Positions 23,461 to 34,000 are shown, counted from the stretch's first letter. The stretch is 64,000 nt of DNA from Liolophura sinensis (GCF_032854445.1 NC_088303.1:13587501-13651500), one strand, 5' to 3'. Numbers and translations: made by a program. Notes: generated from the sequence alone by a model not told the origin.

Positions 23461-23692
23461 CATCACGTCTGCGGGCTAAACCACCTTCAGGCTACACTCA
23501 GCGCTAGCGGCGCAAGTCCACCCATCGACCTAAAACCATGCAGACGGGTGGCAGCAGTCGAGGCGATCATGAGTCGGCAGGCGATTTCTTTCACCGTATC
23601 ACGTGTTACCGTTAGCTAGAGCGATAACCACCTACCTCCTCCCTACGAGATGTCCTTCACCTTTAATTGGGGTGGTTGAATCGCTGTCCTAT
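23120..23692. repeat. Inverted repeat, ~150-bp arms and ~270-bp loop
   Basis: The arm at about 23120-23279 ('ggtgaaggacatctcgtagg', 'aggtaggtggttatcgctct', 'ccgactcatgatctcctcga') returns as its reverse complement at about 23547-23692. The arms are close but not identical. The unit could be a local inverted duplication or the terminal repeat of the decayed element. Confidence 0.85.
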
Positions 23693-23789
23693 CCAAACGG
23701 CCCTTTCAGGACCAACCACCTCTTTCGGCACCAACCACCTCTTTTGAAAGAGACCTTTCCATCTAAGCATGTGTATACATTGATGTACC

Positions 23790-23790
23790 T

Positions 23791-23842
<52 letters not shown>
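23790..23842. repeat. (TA)n microsatellite
   Basis: About 50 bp of alternating TA at the right border of the GC-rich element. Confidence 0.95.
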
Positions 23843-23847
<5 letters not shown>

Positions 23848-23980
23848 GACATAGATGTACCTACATATCCATTTAAACATAGGTGTACCACATATATACA
23901 TATGTAATTATACATACAACGTTATGTCATAACAGGGTTATGTATATGGAAAGGTAAAAAACAGGACTTACCTGTGGATA

Positions 23981-24155
23981 CGTAATGGCCCAGGAGCATT
24001 TCACCAATGCAGTCGCGGTGAGTTCAAGTCCAACTCTTTCTGGCTTCTTCTCCGGTCGTACGTGGGAAGGTCTGACAGCAACCTGGAGAAGATCGTACCA
24101 GGTTTTCTCCCACCATAATGCTGGACCCCGTCGTACCAATTGAATAAATAAATAA
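23981..24155 (+). mobile_element. SINE family A copy
   Basis: A plus-strand copy starting within the head ('cccaggagcatttcaccaat', B-box-like 'gagttcaagtcc') and ending in AAATAAATAAAT. The 'tattcttgagtacggcgtaa' part of the tail is deleted. Confidence 0.85.
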
Positions 24156-24532
24156 CCCGATGGGTCACCCGCCTGACAGGGGGTATAGTTTTCATCAGAT
24201 GTAAGAAGTGAATTGCACTTCAGTTGTCACTTCTTTGCGTGATGTCATATAGAATGTTTTCTGCTATTTCTGCGGATTGTTCTGTTAAATACAAAGGCTT
24301 ACCTACCCTATTAATTCTACATAAAGATTGTATTAGACTATCGGGATATAATGTTGAACATGATATCAAACACACTAGCTTCACTCAGTGTACTTTGTAA
24401 TGTCCTTTTTATGTCTTTAGCCAGAAGTGGTATTTTTCACATATATCTTATTAATTTCAGGGGCAGAATATGGTATCTCGAAAGACTCTGTAAACCTAAA
24501 GGTTTCCTCTACTCACAAAACTCACACCAATG

Positions 24533-24578
24533 TGTACTGGTCCAGATTCACGAAGAAGTTGAGCAAAAATAATTTTTG
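24533..24578 (+). repeat. Left terminal inverted repeat
   Basis: Carries 'gtccagattca' (24540-24550) and 'tgagcaaaaataatttttg' (24560-24578), both identical to the inverted right end. The outer seven bases, tgtactg, have drifted from the heptamer seen at the right end. Confidence 0.85.
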
Positions 24579-24989
24579 AGTGAACTGAGTTCAGATCCAC
24601 ATGAAAAGGATCTATAAGCATAAACATGACTGATTTTCTACATTTTACCTCAAAAACCGAAAAAAACGAGTGATTTTAGTTGGCCAACTGTAACAAAAAC
24701 ACTGATTTGTAACCAAACTGTTTATAAGTCACATCATAACACAAACTGAAAGTTGAGGAAAGAAAAGCATTGAATGTTGACACACTTCAAACTGCAAGGA
24801 CCATTACGTGAACACGACTCCTCTGCAAATTTCTCCTCTAGAACTGAAAAAGAGTAATATTTTCTCGAACAACAACAGAAATGACCGAACTCGCTCCTGA
24901 ACTACAGCTAACAAAACAGAAAACGATCCAAAGAAAGATCAAACGCCAAGTCCGCGACCAGAAAGACAACCACCACCACCACCCAGGGT

Positions 24990-26576
24990 CTACAGCTCCA
25001 CCGATGGAGCCCGGAGGAGGGCCAGGACCTCTGGCGGAAACTGGTCCGTGGTCGTCGGAGTCTTCAGCTTTTGCATCCGGAGGGAGCTGATCAAGGGGTC
25101 GGAGGTCTCAAGAAACCGGTGGACCAGGTCGGTGTTGGACTTAACCCGGGACATCTGGCGCGAATGGCGCTCCCGGATGGCCTTGAAGTCCTTGTTCCTG
25201 GCTTCTTGGGCTTCCTCTGACATCGCCCCAGGGGAAGGAGCATGCCGGCGGAAACAGGGGGAGGATGGATCAGGAGCTTGTGGACCGACTGGGGCATCCT
25301 GAACCACCCGTACTGGCTGACCAACATCCTTGCCGTCTCAACCGCGTACACGCCGAACCGCTTTTCGCCGAGGTGGAAGTTGGAGGACGCAGCGCGGAGG
25401 AGGTGGCTGAAGCGGCGGATCAGGGTAGAATCAAGGCCCAGGATGTCCGCAGACGTTTCGTGCTCCAAGAAGAAGCGGCGGGCCGAGTTGCCGTCGTTGT
25501 TCGTTCCAGATCCGCCAGGAAGGGGCTGGTCGATCAGGAGCCCCAAATGCTGACGAAACTCTGTCTGGATCCACTGCTTCTGTTCCTTGACGATCCGCTG
25601 CTTCTCCTCTCCACGGGCCTGCCACTCGCAGAACGGGAGCCGGTACGCGATGTGAAGGAACATCTCCATCGACCGGATCCAGCAGTGGAGGGTGGAGATT
25701 CCGTGCTGGGTCCGGTCTCCAGTGGGCCGGGCCAGGACTCCGTCGATGTTGTTCATCTCCGTAGGCTTGGCCCGGCAGATGCTGCAGACCTGTTGCGACC
25801 GGATGTCCTGGATGGCGTTGTGGACCTTGCCGTCAATCATGGTCAACGCCATCTCGTGGCGGACGGAGATGGTGACGTCGTTGGTGAGTTGGACGATTGA
25901 CGGCGCGAGTGACTCCACCTCCTGCTGGAGTTGGACGTAGGTGGCGGTGGTCAACTCCTTGGACTCCTTCTCGAACATGAAGCTGATCGGACGACAGAAG
26001 AAAGTGGAGTTTGGCTTCGGGTTCGCCCAGATCACTCGGCCATCCTCGGTCCGGAGCCGCAGAGGGACCATACTCGCCAGGAACATGGTAGAGTCGTTGA
26101 CGTCCGTTGATTGTCGATGGCGGTAGACTTGTTGACCGGTAGCACCGTCAAACCCGTACTTGGAGGTCAGGATCAAGGAGCCTTGAGCTGCCGACGACTG
26201 GATGACCGACGCCTGGAGCGTCCACAGCCTTGACGCCGTGTGGTCAGCCAACTGCTGCACGGGGGCCATCTTTCGGATCGTCCTTCTCGGGAGCTGGAGG
26301 TGCCAGGATCGCCACTGGAACAGATACGAGAAGCCAGACTGCATGTTTTTCGAGCATCTTTGCGAAGATCCGTCGAACTCCTGCAGCATCCCAGCGTCGA
26401 TGCATCCTCTTCCGGAGATCAAGGACGTCGTCCCGGATGACAGATCGGTCAGGCACACGTCCAGGAGGAACCGAGAGACACAGGAACTCAACACCAGCTT
26501 GCAACGCCTCGTCCGACATAAGGGAACCGGCTCCCAGCATCGCCTCCAGAAGCTCCCGACGGGTGGGGGACGTCAT
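24990..26576 (-). pseudogene. RAG1-core/Transib-like DDE transposase, two frameshifts
   Basis: Transib transposases, and RAG1 derived from them, cut DNA at heptamer-ended repeats through an RNase H-like D-D-E site. Read on the minus strand, the first Asp lies in 'YGFDGATG' (codon 26147-26149). A 'KPNSTFFCRPI' block follows. The second Asp is in 'LTMIDGKVHNA' (25832-25834). Zinc ligands are CSIC (about 25775-25786) and 'VHKLLIH', with the same CxxC and HxxxxH spacing as RAG1. 'LHCWIRSMEMF' and 'NNDGNSARRFF' match RAG1's 'LHCDI' and 'NGNFARK' blocks. The third acid lies in 'SEEAQEARNK' (about 25190-25220). The start is taken at ATG 26574-26576; the open frame begins earlier only at a TTG. One frameshift lies between about 26244 and 26310. 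A one-base loss at about 25221-25230 separates the last acid from the rest. Nominal length is about 530 residues, shorter than typical Transib proteins or RAG1, and there is no RING/N-terminal region. Confidence 0.8.
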
Positions 26577-27073
26577 CTCATGGAGTGGATTTGAAACGGG
26601 AAAATCCAATTTTCTCCTAAAGTAGCAAAAAGTAGCAAACCTTTTCCAACCAAGTAAAGAGTGATGTCGTAGGTATCAAATGATGTGGGTTTGAGTTTGT
26701 ACTTTGCTGTCCTTCTGTACGATTTGACCCGATGAACAAACAACAAGCGACTGCACGACCACATGTGAGTCAAACCAAGGTAATTCTCCCAGTATTGGCT
26801 CAAAAGGGGAAACGATCACCTGGTTGGGCAGTTGCCATCCTTGGTTGACTGGAGGAACCACAAAAACTTGGAGACACGCACGTTCACTGGTGAGCACACG
26901 AGCACAACTTGTCACTTGCTGGGAAGCGGCACAAAGAGGAAAAAATAACCTCACTTTTAAATGCGCACTGCTCCTGATCAGAGGGCTCGGGAACCAAACT
27001 AAAAGCATTTCTCGGTTCCCCAGGGGACAGAACAAAAGAAAAATACCCCTGAAATAATTAAAATCGAAAATCA
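26577..27073 (-). other. 5' non-coding region of the transposon
   Basis: Sequence between the right terminal repeat and the transposase start. Short minus-strand frames (26573-26803, 26676-27074) have no recognisable domain. No TATA box is obvious. It should contain the transposase promoter. Confidence 0.4.
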
Positions 27074-27119
27074 CAAAAATTATTTTTGCTCAGGTTTTAC
27101 TTGAATCTGGACGACTGTG
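27074..27119 (-). repeat. Right terminal inverted repeat with RSS-like heptamer
   Basis: Read inward on the minus strand it begins CACAGTC, one base from the RAG recombination-signal heptamer CACAGTG. A 23-nt spacer follows, then GCAAAAATA, which matches the RSS nonamer ACAAAAACC at 6 of 9 positions. Confidence 0.85.
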
Positions 27120-27389
27120 CAATACAAAAAACATAAAAGAAATAAAAAGAAATGAAATACACGGGTAAGGTGTGTGGTTGGGGGGTGGGGAGGGTGTTAG
27201 TGGTCGGGTGTGGGTGATTAAAAGATTCGGTATTTTTTTATGTATCTTTTGTGCGTTCGAAGATCGCAAAATATTCAGTATAGGCTATATCACTGTTGCT
27301 TTCTTGTACATGTACACACATGCTTTCTTATAAGTCCGCGCTTAGGCGATCCGTTCAACCAATGCGCCGAATATTCCCGTCTTTCCTCT

Positions 27390-27560
27390 GTGTTCTGTAG
27401 CCTGTTATTCCCGAATCCGGAGCACTCTGTGTCAGCTTTGAGGCCGGATGCTGAATGCTCTCTCCCCTGTGTGTTCTTGGGCCTGTCATCCCCGAATCCG
27501 GAGCGATGTTAGCTTTATGTCAGCTTTGAGGCCAAAGGCTGAATGTTCTCAGAACTCTAC
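27390..27560. repeat. Short tandem duplication, about 84 bp x 2
   Basis: The series 'ttcccgaatccggagc', 'gtcagctttgaggcc' and 'gctgaatg' followed by TTCT occurs twice in a row with small changes. Confidence 0.8.
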
Positions 27561-28927
27561 AACCTGTATTCCTGGGCCAGTGGCTGTTATGGACAAATGG
27601 CATCTATTATGTGAGAGTGACTAGATTATTTGCAATAAATACAGTACTAACTAGAGAAATAACAAGACATGTAATAAGAAGGTACATACATAGTACAAAA
27701 CTAGAAGTCCGTGTTCAGTTAGTGAACTCCGCATTTTAGTAGCACCCGGCATTCTGCACGCACCGACACGCTGAAAATGTTGTACCGATGACTTCACCTA
27801 GGGTTGTGTCTAACGGAATGAATTCCTACTTTCAAGTATATACGTTTGTAAATTCCATGTAATCGTATCTCTAAGATCGTATTTTACGCTTGTATACCAA
27901 GAGTTGCAAGAGTTTTATACAAAGAAACGTTAAATTAATATTTAAAGTTGGAGTTTAATTTAAGCAGACGATTATCACCTCACAAGCGATCGTGTGCTAT
28001 GTGGCGCGCTTTTCTTGTTATTGATGATTGTGTGTTGCATTTTGTAGTAAAGTTTGTCAGTTGAAAGTTAATTTGGTAATGACATTTATGTTTTCCTGCA
28101 GTTTGCAGACATAAATGTGGCGTTAAACTTGTGTTAGCTGTCAGTTGTATCCTGACTACCATAGAAGTAGGACTGGGACTAGAACTGACAGATGATTGAG
28201 ACTGAAATATTTGAATTCGCCATAATCATCGGATTTTCGTGAGAAACAGATACTTTACTGGGCTGCCGCTACACTTGGATTTGAATAGCTAGAGATATGT
28301 GGAGTGCTTTTTCCTGCTACAATCTGTTCTTCATCATTTAAATTTAGCGAACAATAGTCGCTGTCACCAGACATCCGAACCTGGTCGAGCAGTGGCGGGT
28401 TTAATGTAAGGTAGCCCATATGGAACATATGTCTATGGTTTGGGGATATTAGCTCATAAAAATTTCATGTGGAAAGCTACCATTTGATATGATAAACATC
28501 ATGTAGGCCAATTGAAGAACAGAAGTAACATAAATGTATCGAATGTTTGTGTAAGTTGAACTGTTACAGTCCCAGCATTTATTAATGTAAAAACGGTACT
28601 TAACTGTAAAAGCAGTTAAGCGATCATGTAGTTATTCGAGCAGTAATATAGACTATGGAAGACCAATGATGCCATACTGTTATTATATAAAGTACAGCGG
28701 TGTAATTATGAAGTACCATTTTGTTTCTACACAAAGTCAAGTTGTAAAATATGGGAGAGTAACTGTAATATTACACTAATTCTACTGGTCTACACGTGCA
28801 GATTAGCTGAACTGTTGTAAGTGCGACTTCCCGAGGGCTTCATCTAACGGAATAAATTCCTACTTGCAGGTTTAGTTCCTAGACACCTCACAAATTGATC
28901 CACTAAATCCATGACCAGGGCTGCATG
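27561..28927. other. Intergenic DNA, no gene seen
   Basis: AT-rich. A motif of about 45 bp containing 'catctaacggaataaattcc' at 28840-28862 resembles 'gtctaacggaatgaattcct' at 27807-27829, so a small dispersed repeat is present twice. Confidence 0.4.
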
Positions 28928-29212
28928 TCAAACGTATGCCTGGAAGTTGAATGTTCTTTGTTCGGCTTCGCCAATCATTGAAGCAATCAAACTATACAGT
29001 TTTGTAAAACACACATGGTTTGTAAGATCACAAGGAGTTTCTTGCTGAAGACTAAAAATAGTAGAGAGAAACTGCTGGATGAGCGCATAGTGGTGTTTGG
29101 CCGGAAGTTGAATATTCTGCCCTATGAATCCTGCTCGCTGTCGACCCGAATGGGTTTCCGATGAAGGAAACATCTGCTGCAGCGCAAACCGCGTTATTCG
29201 AAAACTAAGCAT
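28928..29212 (-). CDS. Hypothetical 94-residue ORF or exon
   Basis: An ATG-started frame with balanced amino-acid use ('GFIGQNIQLPAKHHYALIQQ') in otherwise AT-rich DNA with many stops. It belongs to no family I recognise. It lies 230 bp from the duplicated segment at 29.4-30.2 kb, whose better-conserved reading is also on the minus strand, so both could be pieces of one gene or element. It could also be chance. Confidence 0.25.
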   Translation of the reverse strand: MLSFRITRFALQQMFPSSETHSGRQRAGFIGQNIQLPAKHHYALIQQFLSTIFSLQQETPCDLTNHVCFTKLYSLIASMIGEAEQRTFNFQAYV

Positions 29213-29439
29213 ACCAGTTCGTGATACAGCGGCAGTATCCCAGTGCTAGTTATTTTATTTACATCAAAAGATATCTTGATACAGATACCTTACCCAGTAA
29301 ACGCCTAATTGCTTAAGGGCCCAGCCGTGAACCATACAGTATTTTGTTTGGTAACAAACTACACCCCTGTATGTCACGTGCTAAAACCAGTAAATCACCA
29401 CCCGAAGGCCGACGCGTGCTGGCTCCAGACGCTGCACGT

Positions 29440-30243
29440 TGACGTTAATGCTTTGTCTAGGGTCCAATGTCATCTGGATATCATAGGATCAGACTTCCAG
29501 AAACTGCGGATTCCCTTATACGGTTCGGCCCTGAACAACCAGCCCATTGATGACACCGGAATTTGCAACGTCTTGAACGTGGCCGCCAGGACAAGCCGGA
29601 TCGCTTCAAATGTTCTGGCCACTTGACCCAAAAGAATCTGGTGTACTCGTTCACTCCTTCATTTCCTCTTAAAAAAGAAAAAGATATGACGTAGGTAAAA
29701 TACATTTTTACGTTGATAAGTGAATTACTTTCGTGTCAACGAGTTTATAGGGCATGTATAAAGACAAAGTGTGTATTTATTATTTAGTATCTGTTAAAAT
29801 ATTCTACAATACAACAATTATAAATATATCATTTTGCATGGATTTTGATGCCCTGTCCAGGGTCCAGTACCACATGAACTGGGATATCACAGAATCGAAC
29901 TTCCAGAAACTGCGGATTCCCTTATACGGTTCGGCCCTGGACAACCAGCCCCGTGATGACGCTGGAATCTGCAGCGTCTTGAATGTAGCCGCCAGGACGA
30001 GTCGGATCGCTTCAAATGTTCTGGGCACTAGACCGAAAAGAATCTGGTGGAGTCGCTCACTCCATAATTTCCCCTTAAAACAGAAAAAGGCCTAGATATG
30101 TATTTCTCACGTTGACCCCTGCAGAGAATTACTTCAGTGTCCACCAAATATATTACGCATGTAATAATGCAAAATGTCTGTTTTATTATTTTTTATGCTA
30201 TTCTATAATACAGCAATTAAAATGATATTCTGCAATGAATTTT
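29440..30243. repeat. ~400-bp tandem duplication with conserved core
   Basis: Unit 1 (about 29440-29842) and unit 2 (about 29843-30243) share all landmarks in order. Their cores (29490-29625 and 29889-30030) are about 90% identical; the spacers are clearly less alike. In the core, most differences are synonymous in one minus-strand frame ('RTFEAIRLVLAATFKTLQIP' is unchanged), and the plus strand is also open. This suggests a coding exon that was duplicated. The expected splice donor is not visible, and no known domain is present. Confidence 0.75.
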
Positions 30244-31660
30244 GTTATAAATTTTGGATACCTAATGTTCAACACCCAGATGTTCGGATGTTACGTGGCT
30301 GTATGCATGTGGTTGTATACCAGTATGTGGTGCAATGTATACGTGATGATAAGGATGAAGATCTTCCCATCATACGATGATGGTGGGTTGGGCAACAGGG
30401 ACGTGCGTGCAAAAGTTATAATTAATATAACGATATAATTAAAGACCACCAAGTTAAAATTTTATGAACTTACGACTTCTTGGCAACGATTCTTTCCACT
30501 CATTTACGCTATCCCGGAATAGAGAACTTAATGTGTAAGTATATAGATATATATATTATTTTATCCTCGGTTTTACATTGTTACTTCACAAAACAAAGTT
30601 TTGAGAGACCTCAATTAAATCTCTGATTTGCTGACACTGTTCACGGTGATGGCCAGCATGGCGAAAAATGTATGATTAATACGGTAAGGCATAATGCTAG
30701 GTTGGGGTAGGAAAAGGCATGTATTTTGATATCATTGTTGTAAACCTCAAATGTACTCAAATGCATGTATATTAAGCCTTTTTCACTGCCAATGTTGAGA
30801 TTATCTGGAGGTCTACTGAACATATATTTATTATGATGTATTTTGCCTTACCATCCATGCATTTTCTGCTGTGTATAGCCTTATAAATCGGCAAGGATTT
30901 TTTTGCATAAATTACTGAACATACGTGCAACCCTTATAACAGTGCCCGTGACAAGCATACATTAACCCCTGATTTTGTCCGTATGCGCCAGCAATCCATA
31001 AATTAAATGATCTGTGTTGCTGTGGTGGCCATGTTTGCCTTTGATAATCCGAGCTGCTGTAGTCAGGTGACTAAACTTGTACGGTGTTTTATCCGTCTTT
31101 CGACATTTTACTGTTCGAATATTCTCCTTTATGCTCTTTATAATAATATAATTTGTTGTTGTTTAAGCATATTTTATTGTTTCATGCAGATAAACTGGGT
31201 ACTACGTGCATAAAATTTGCCTATGAACAGTATTTTTGGAAGATGGGCTGTCCTTTAAAGGTCATCTAGTGCTTCCTACTGGACTGTCTCTGTATCATAC
31301 TAAATAACAATAATTACTATTTTTTGATCTTATACTATATAGTGAAGCGCCATTTGACGCTCACGGCAAAAGTTAATCAAAAGGTGCAACCCTATATGCT
31401 TATCAGGATAATTTGCTCTTTGTATATAGGTCACTTTGCACCACAGGAAGATCCACCCGCTGTCTTTTCATATTCCCAGAATTTGTCATTGTTCACAAAA
31501 GTAGTTATTGCGTTACCAAATTCGTCACGATTGCACCAAGTGTTGACTGGTTTACCTCCATCACGTGGCTGATTTGCTGGCGGAGATTGATATAGTCAGA
31601 GAGAATCAGACCGGTTACCATATTGGGATCAAAAAACAATAAAGATATTTACATTGTAAA
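30244..31660. other. Intergenic DNA, no gene seen
   Basis: AT-rich; only short open frames of low complexity. Confidence 0.4.
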
Positions 31661-31665
31661 TGCCA

Positions 31666-31968
31666 TATTGGATTTTATTTATTTATTTCATTGATGTTTT
31701 ACACCGTACTCAGGAATATTTCACTTATACGACGGCGGCCAGCATTATGATAGGAGGAAACCGGGCAGAGGCCAGGAAAAACCAACGACAATCCGTACTG
31801 GATTTTACCCGGGACATACTTATTTATTTATTTGCTTGGTGTTTTACACCGTACTCAAGAATATTTCACTTATACGACGGCGGCCAGCATTATGGTGGGT
31901 GGAAACCGGGCAGAGCCAGGGGGAAACCCACGACCATCCGCAGGTCGCTGCAGACCACCAGGGACATA
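31666..31968 (-). mobile_element. Two SINE family A copies inserted side by side
   Basis: Two minus-strand, 5'-truncated copies. The first (about 31678-31795) is flanked by tattggatttta (31666-31677) and tactggatttta (31796-31807). The second (about 31819-31960) is flanked by gggacata at 31811-31818 and 31961-31968. The two target duplications are independent, so these are two separate insertions 20 bp apart, not one duplication. Confidence 0.85.
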
Positions 31969-32621
31969 TACAAGAATCATTATAAGCAGTATTGCATTTA
32001 TATATGGAATTGCAATAGTACACAGGTCTATGAATATACACTTTAAATATGATTTTCTGTATGCTAATTCCCCGTGGGTCAACTCTTGGTAAACTGAGGC
32101 ATTCATCTCCTGTTATAGGCAACTGCACTTCAAGACCTCTAGGTGACATTCTGATGTTTCCTTCAATATATATACATATATTTAAACTACAACTGAACTC
32201 CTTTGTTGACCGCTTTATCACTTAACGGCCTCGGAATCATCATAGAAAATTGATTGATTCATGGATTATTTGCAGCAAATTTACAATATACGGTTAGTTG
32301 ATTTTCGCCTGTATGGTATAGCGATGGCCATGAATGACAGGCAATAAACGTAGCCCATAGCCGTGATACCCAGTATTCGGCTCTTTGGGTCAGGAGGTTT
32401 AGCAGACACCTGGAAAGGTGCAAAGGTTTATATTCTGCGCATTTCTGTTTCCTTCAGATAGAAACCTGAAAGCCCTTATATAAGTGGAAATATTTTTGGA
32501 AAACTGTGTTAAAAAACAATCATATGAAAAAAATTACCGATTACTCTTACCTTGTATCCCTTGAAGCGCTGTTATTTTTTAATATCCTCTTCACAGGAGA
32601 GAGAGAAAAAAAGATTTAATT

Positions 32622-32817
32622 GTTTGGTTTATTTGATTATTGCCTAACGTCAACTGAGTAATTATCCGTAGATGGTCAGTTGCATGACCCATCAACCTGC
32701 GGATGGTCGTGGGTTTACCCTGGTTTCCTCCCACCATAATGCTGGCCGCCGTTGTATAAGCGAAATATTCTTGAGTATGGCGTAAAAACACCAATCAGTC
32801 AGTCAGTCAGTTGCATG
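32622..32817 (+). mobile_element. SINE family A copy with an inverted tail fragment
   Basis: A plus-strand partial copy (about 32690-32817) ends in 'gagtatggcgtaaaaacacc' and a (CAGT)n tail instead of AAAT. A degraded minus-strand tail fragment (about 32622-32660) sits just before it, so the pair forms a hairpin. Confidence 0.75.
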
Positions 32818-33720
32818 CATGTTGTATAAACCTCAGAGCCGTGGCCGCATAAACCACCGACTGCTAAGTTACTGACCCACTTTCCCGCGTGTAACGTATA
32901 TACAGACCTTTAAACCGGATTGTTGCATGGCAAAGCATAAGGTATAATTTTGTTATGAGCATCAAGTCTATTTTCGACAAAATACCATGAGAGCCATATG
33001 AACTAAATGGCAGAAATAAATGTACAATGTGCACTAGAACGACTTTTCGTTCTAAAGTTTCCTGGTTTCAGCTTCCAAAAAAGATGCAGATACCAAGTCA
33101 GGGTCGGAATGACGAATGCTCGATCAAAGTAATCTGTAATAAACAAAGATAAAGAAAACAATGTCAAAATTTATACCTGTTTTTACTGACTTCCAATTTT
33201 TCTTCTTTATTTTGTATGTTTTAAATAATTCGAAAATTTCAGATTCTCCAAATACAATGAAATACTTTTCATCAGCTACACAAATCTCAGTTATTTTTGG
33301 TCAAACAATAATACTATATATATCATAAAGCCTAGGTTACTATTACCAAAACTTCGCGAGCAAAATTCAAAGATCACTGGCAGTAGATAATTGGGTAAAT
33401 GATCAGTTTCCAATTCCAGTGTAGTATTACATTTTCCGGATATGCAAACTACGTTAAATAATTATGTCATTAAACATGGAACAATGGACAATTCCAGTCT
33501 TTTATTACTGAAGCAGTTTGTGAACCCATAAGCACATGCATGGCCAAGAAAAAGAACCATGTACATATATAGGATTAGGCCTAACCTTAAGCATTATAAT
33601 TCGTGAAGATAACTTTCATTAGAACCGTGTAATCAATGCAGACAAGATACTTCACCCGGCAACTTCTCATGCGAGATGTTATCATGGATAAGGGTAACCC
33701 CACCAACCACGAAATACTCT
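32818..33720. other. Intergenic DNA, no gene seen
   Basis: No repeat or open frame of note. Confidence 0.35.
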
Positions 33721-34000
33721 AGACAAGCGCCTTACTACCATCACAGACCTGAAAGACTAGAATATCGCCTTACTGACGCCATAGACACGAAAGACTCTTT
33801 GCTACTGCCTTACCACCGTCATAGACACGAAACACTCTAGATTACCGCCTTACCACCGTCATAAACACGAATCACTCTAGATTACCGCCTTACCACCGTC
33901 ATAAACACGAATCACTCTAGATTACCGCCTTACCACCGTCATAGACACGAATCACTCTAGACTAACGTCTTACTACAATCACAGACCCGAATCTATGCAT
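33721..34000. repeat. 40-bp minisatellite, seven units
   Basis: Seven units in exact 40-bp register from 33721. The unit contains 'cgccttaccaccgtcata' and 'acacgaatcactctag'. The central units are nearly identical and the edge units diverge. Related units reappear at 35281-35340 and 35500-35545 on the other side of retroelement copy 2. Confidence 0.95.

Larger units (their letters stand above)
24533..27119 (-). mobile_element. RAG1-core/Transib-type DNA transposon, nearly complete
   Basis: A 2,587-bp element bounded by 46-bp terminal inverted repeats at 24533-24578 and 27074-27119 (36 of 46 positions identical). It contains one gene, a transposase on the minus strand (24990-26576). The five bases outside the ends are caatg on the left (24528-24532) and caata on the right (27120-27124). 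That is a 4-of-5 match and fits the 5-bp target duplication of Transib transposons. Its coding part is GC-rich compared with the AT-rich surroundings. There is no RAG2-like frame and no room for one. The transposase has two frameshifts, so this copy could move only with help in trans. Confidence 0.8.

Noticed and set aside
25265-25900. 211-codon plus-strand ORF and other plus-strand ORFs at 25.2-26.6 kb
   Set aside because: Antisense shadows of the GC-rich transposase gene; the minus strand carries the conserved motifs.
25091-26494. Taking the whole 467-codon frame as the transposase
   Set aside because: Roughly its first 65 codons are out of phase with the N-terminal reading, and its last 45 codons are out of phase after the shift near 25225; only the middle is the true frame.
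24533-27119. ProtoRAG (RAG1-like plus RAG2-like) element
   Set aside because: Only about 500 bp lies on either side of the transposase and no kelch-like frame is seen, so a Transib-type single-gene element fits better.
33721-34000. CRISPR-like array
   Set aside because: The 40-bp units are contiguous, with no unique spacers, and the setting is an animal genome; it is a minisatellite.
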